Below, in pieces: positions 62,761 through 64,000 of a stretch of DNA of 64,000 nucleotides. The DNA is taken from positions 1 to 64,000 of the forward strand of contig JAAEAF010014491.1 in the NCBI GenBank assembly GCA_011037195.1, written 5' to 3'. The translations under genes were made by a program, and so were the position numbers. Numbering within the stretch: the stretch's first letter is position 1; each line of letters opens with the position of its first letter. This DNA is from Triatoma infestans (Eukaryota; Arthropoda; Insecta; Hemiptera; Reduviidae). Under the pieces are notes generated by a model, which was not told the origin of the DNA, ran no database searches, and saw only the letters and a program-made list of their open reading frames with translations.

Positions 62761-63566
62761 ACCATACCACACGCTGACACACATATTCATTCACTTTCCC
62801 AATAGCATCTAGGAAAGCATTAGAATTCACCATATTATGGGCATTTCCTTCACACGTTTACATCTAATTGGTGTCTTTAAATTAAATTCATTTAATCAAC
62901 GTATACTACATCATAGTTATGAACAGGTCTTCCGCACACAGGATTCCATGCCCAAGTCCTCGAAACCAATTCATGGTAAAGCTCAAAAACTATAAGCAAT
63001 GATCAACTCCCACAGCCTCTTTCACAACTTCACAAATTGGAAATTGCTGCTCACTATTTCTTTCATATGGCGGTTCGAATTCAAAAGACATAAACTATGA
63101 TTAGCATCAATGCTTCAAGAAAGTAAAAAAAATCAGTTATTTGTATTCATTTGCAAGATTTCTACTTGTAAATAAACTGGTTTTACTAAAGAAAAGCAAA
63201 ATAACCATTTCGCCAATTTTTTTATGCCCTGGAAAAAAGCCCAATTATTCCTGAATAATCCCATCAACATAAGAATATATATTGCTTTTATTCGACTTTC
63301 AAAATAGCAAAATAGCTGGAAGGGGAAACCTAATTCTGCATCATTATGTAAGATAAGAGATTACGTAATACCCCCTTATTCGCTTCTTTATTGCTTGCCC
63401 ACTTCCAGGTTTACAGGTTTACATTTATATCTTTATCTATACAATAAAATTACATATTATTTTACTTTTAAAATTTGTTATAAAAAAAAACCTAATTATT
63501 ATATAATTAATTAAAATTCTAGATTTTTAGATTATATTACGCTACTTATTTTTGGAACCACAAAAA
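62761..63566. other. AT-rich interval
   Basis: No gene or recognised repeat. Confidence 0.4.
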
Positions 63567-63680
63567 CCTGATAGGAAACACCCATATAACTGTCATTTTA
63601 TTGCACTTCAATTCTACAACTAGTCGGCAATTTTCCAAATGACTAAGTTTCATTATTGAAAATTTACCTAATTAATACTG
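63567..63680 (+). mobile_element. family P 5' end, diverged
   Basis: CCTGATAGGAAACACCCATA, TAACTGTCATTTTATTGCAC and GTCGGCAATTTTCC follow the 5' end order. The remainder is lost. Confidence 0.6.
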
Positions 63681-64000
63681 GCCTTAATAATCGACCTTGC
63701 AGTTGAAAAATAAATAAATAAATAAATACATTGAAATGGCATTTCTTAAACCGGTAACTTCCATTGTCAATGTTTGTTATGTCAATACTTCAACATTAAT
63801 GTCATCATTATCGGAAGCAATTTATCAATGTTTTTATGAAGTTTAGTCTGAGCTGATGTTGGATGTGTTCTACCTTCTCACTAAAATGGGTCGCATTAAC
63901 CGCCCTCTAAGCTCATTTTACACTAGGGCCGGCAGGAAATAAGGTGGTTCAAGTAGAAATTTTACGAGTCCACAATGTTCTACGGCATATCCAGGACAAT
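63681..64000. other. right-edge interval
   Basis: No gene recognised before the window ends. Confidence 0.3.

Overview
The window is AT-rich animal nuclear DNA, almost certainly from an invertebrate. The evidence is the mix of transposons (LOA-like and RTE-like LINEs, mariner of the mellifera/irritans type, hAT, BEL/Pao, a Harbinger-like MITE, tRNA-derived SINEs), long AT-rich spacers and abundant microsatellites. The species cannot be named from the sequence. I found no intact host protein-coding gene. Most open frames are chance or transposon-derived, and two weak exon-like stretches (about 20350 and 31662) are flagged as uncertain.

Layout. 1-569: heptamer satellite continuing off the left edge. 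860-1315: inverted repeat around a SINE. 1.38-6.65 kb, minus: pieces of one decayed non-LTR retrotransposon (RT, then RNase H and zinc knuckle) split by about 3 kb of later insertions. 6.7-11.6 kb: copies of the dominant repeat (called family P here), one carrying a Harbinger-like MITE. 11.74-16.61 kb: an RTE-like LINE broken by a mariner, itself broken by a family-P copy. 16.7-31.3 kb: more family-P copies, a LINE 3' end and a pair of inverted LTR-like sequences. 32-40 kb: mostly unassigned AT-rich DNA with a Tigger-like MITE and a palindromic element carrying a hammerhead-ribozyme-like motif. 40360-44659, minus: a recent 5'-truncated LOA-like LINE with a perfect 13-bp target duplication. 45-50 kb: sparse. 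50.65-53.63 kb: a three-level nest (family P, then hAT, then a U2 snRNA/SINE chimera) with perfect target duplications at both inner levels. 54.4-55.4 kb: BEL/Pao remnant. 55.87-56.35 kb: TIR element. 56.4-63.7 kb: more family P, a mariner remnant and a 110-bp structured insertion.

Family P has more than 30 pieces here. The sense strand used here runs from a 5' terminal hairpin (GTGTGA-N5-TCACAC) followed by ACTTTCTCTTACTCC, through one to three modules of about 290 bp that each start near CACTTCCGGT, through a CA/GA microsatellite, to a 3' palindrome ending GGAGTAAGAGAAAGT, which is the inverse of the 5' subterminal motif. This plan resembles DINE-1/Helentron-derived non-autonomous elements, but the class assignment is an inference. 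Nothing here looks like an operon or host pathway; the story is layered transposition, including a U2-SINE chimera and a possible family of self-cleaving RNA motifs.
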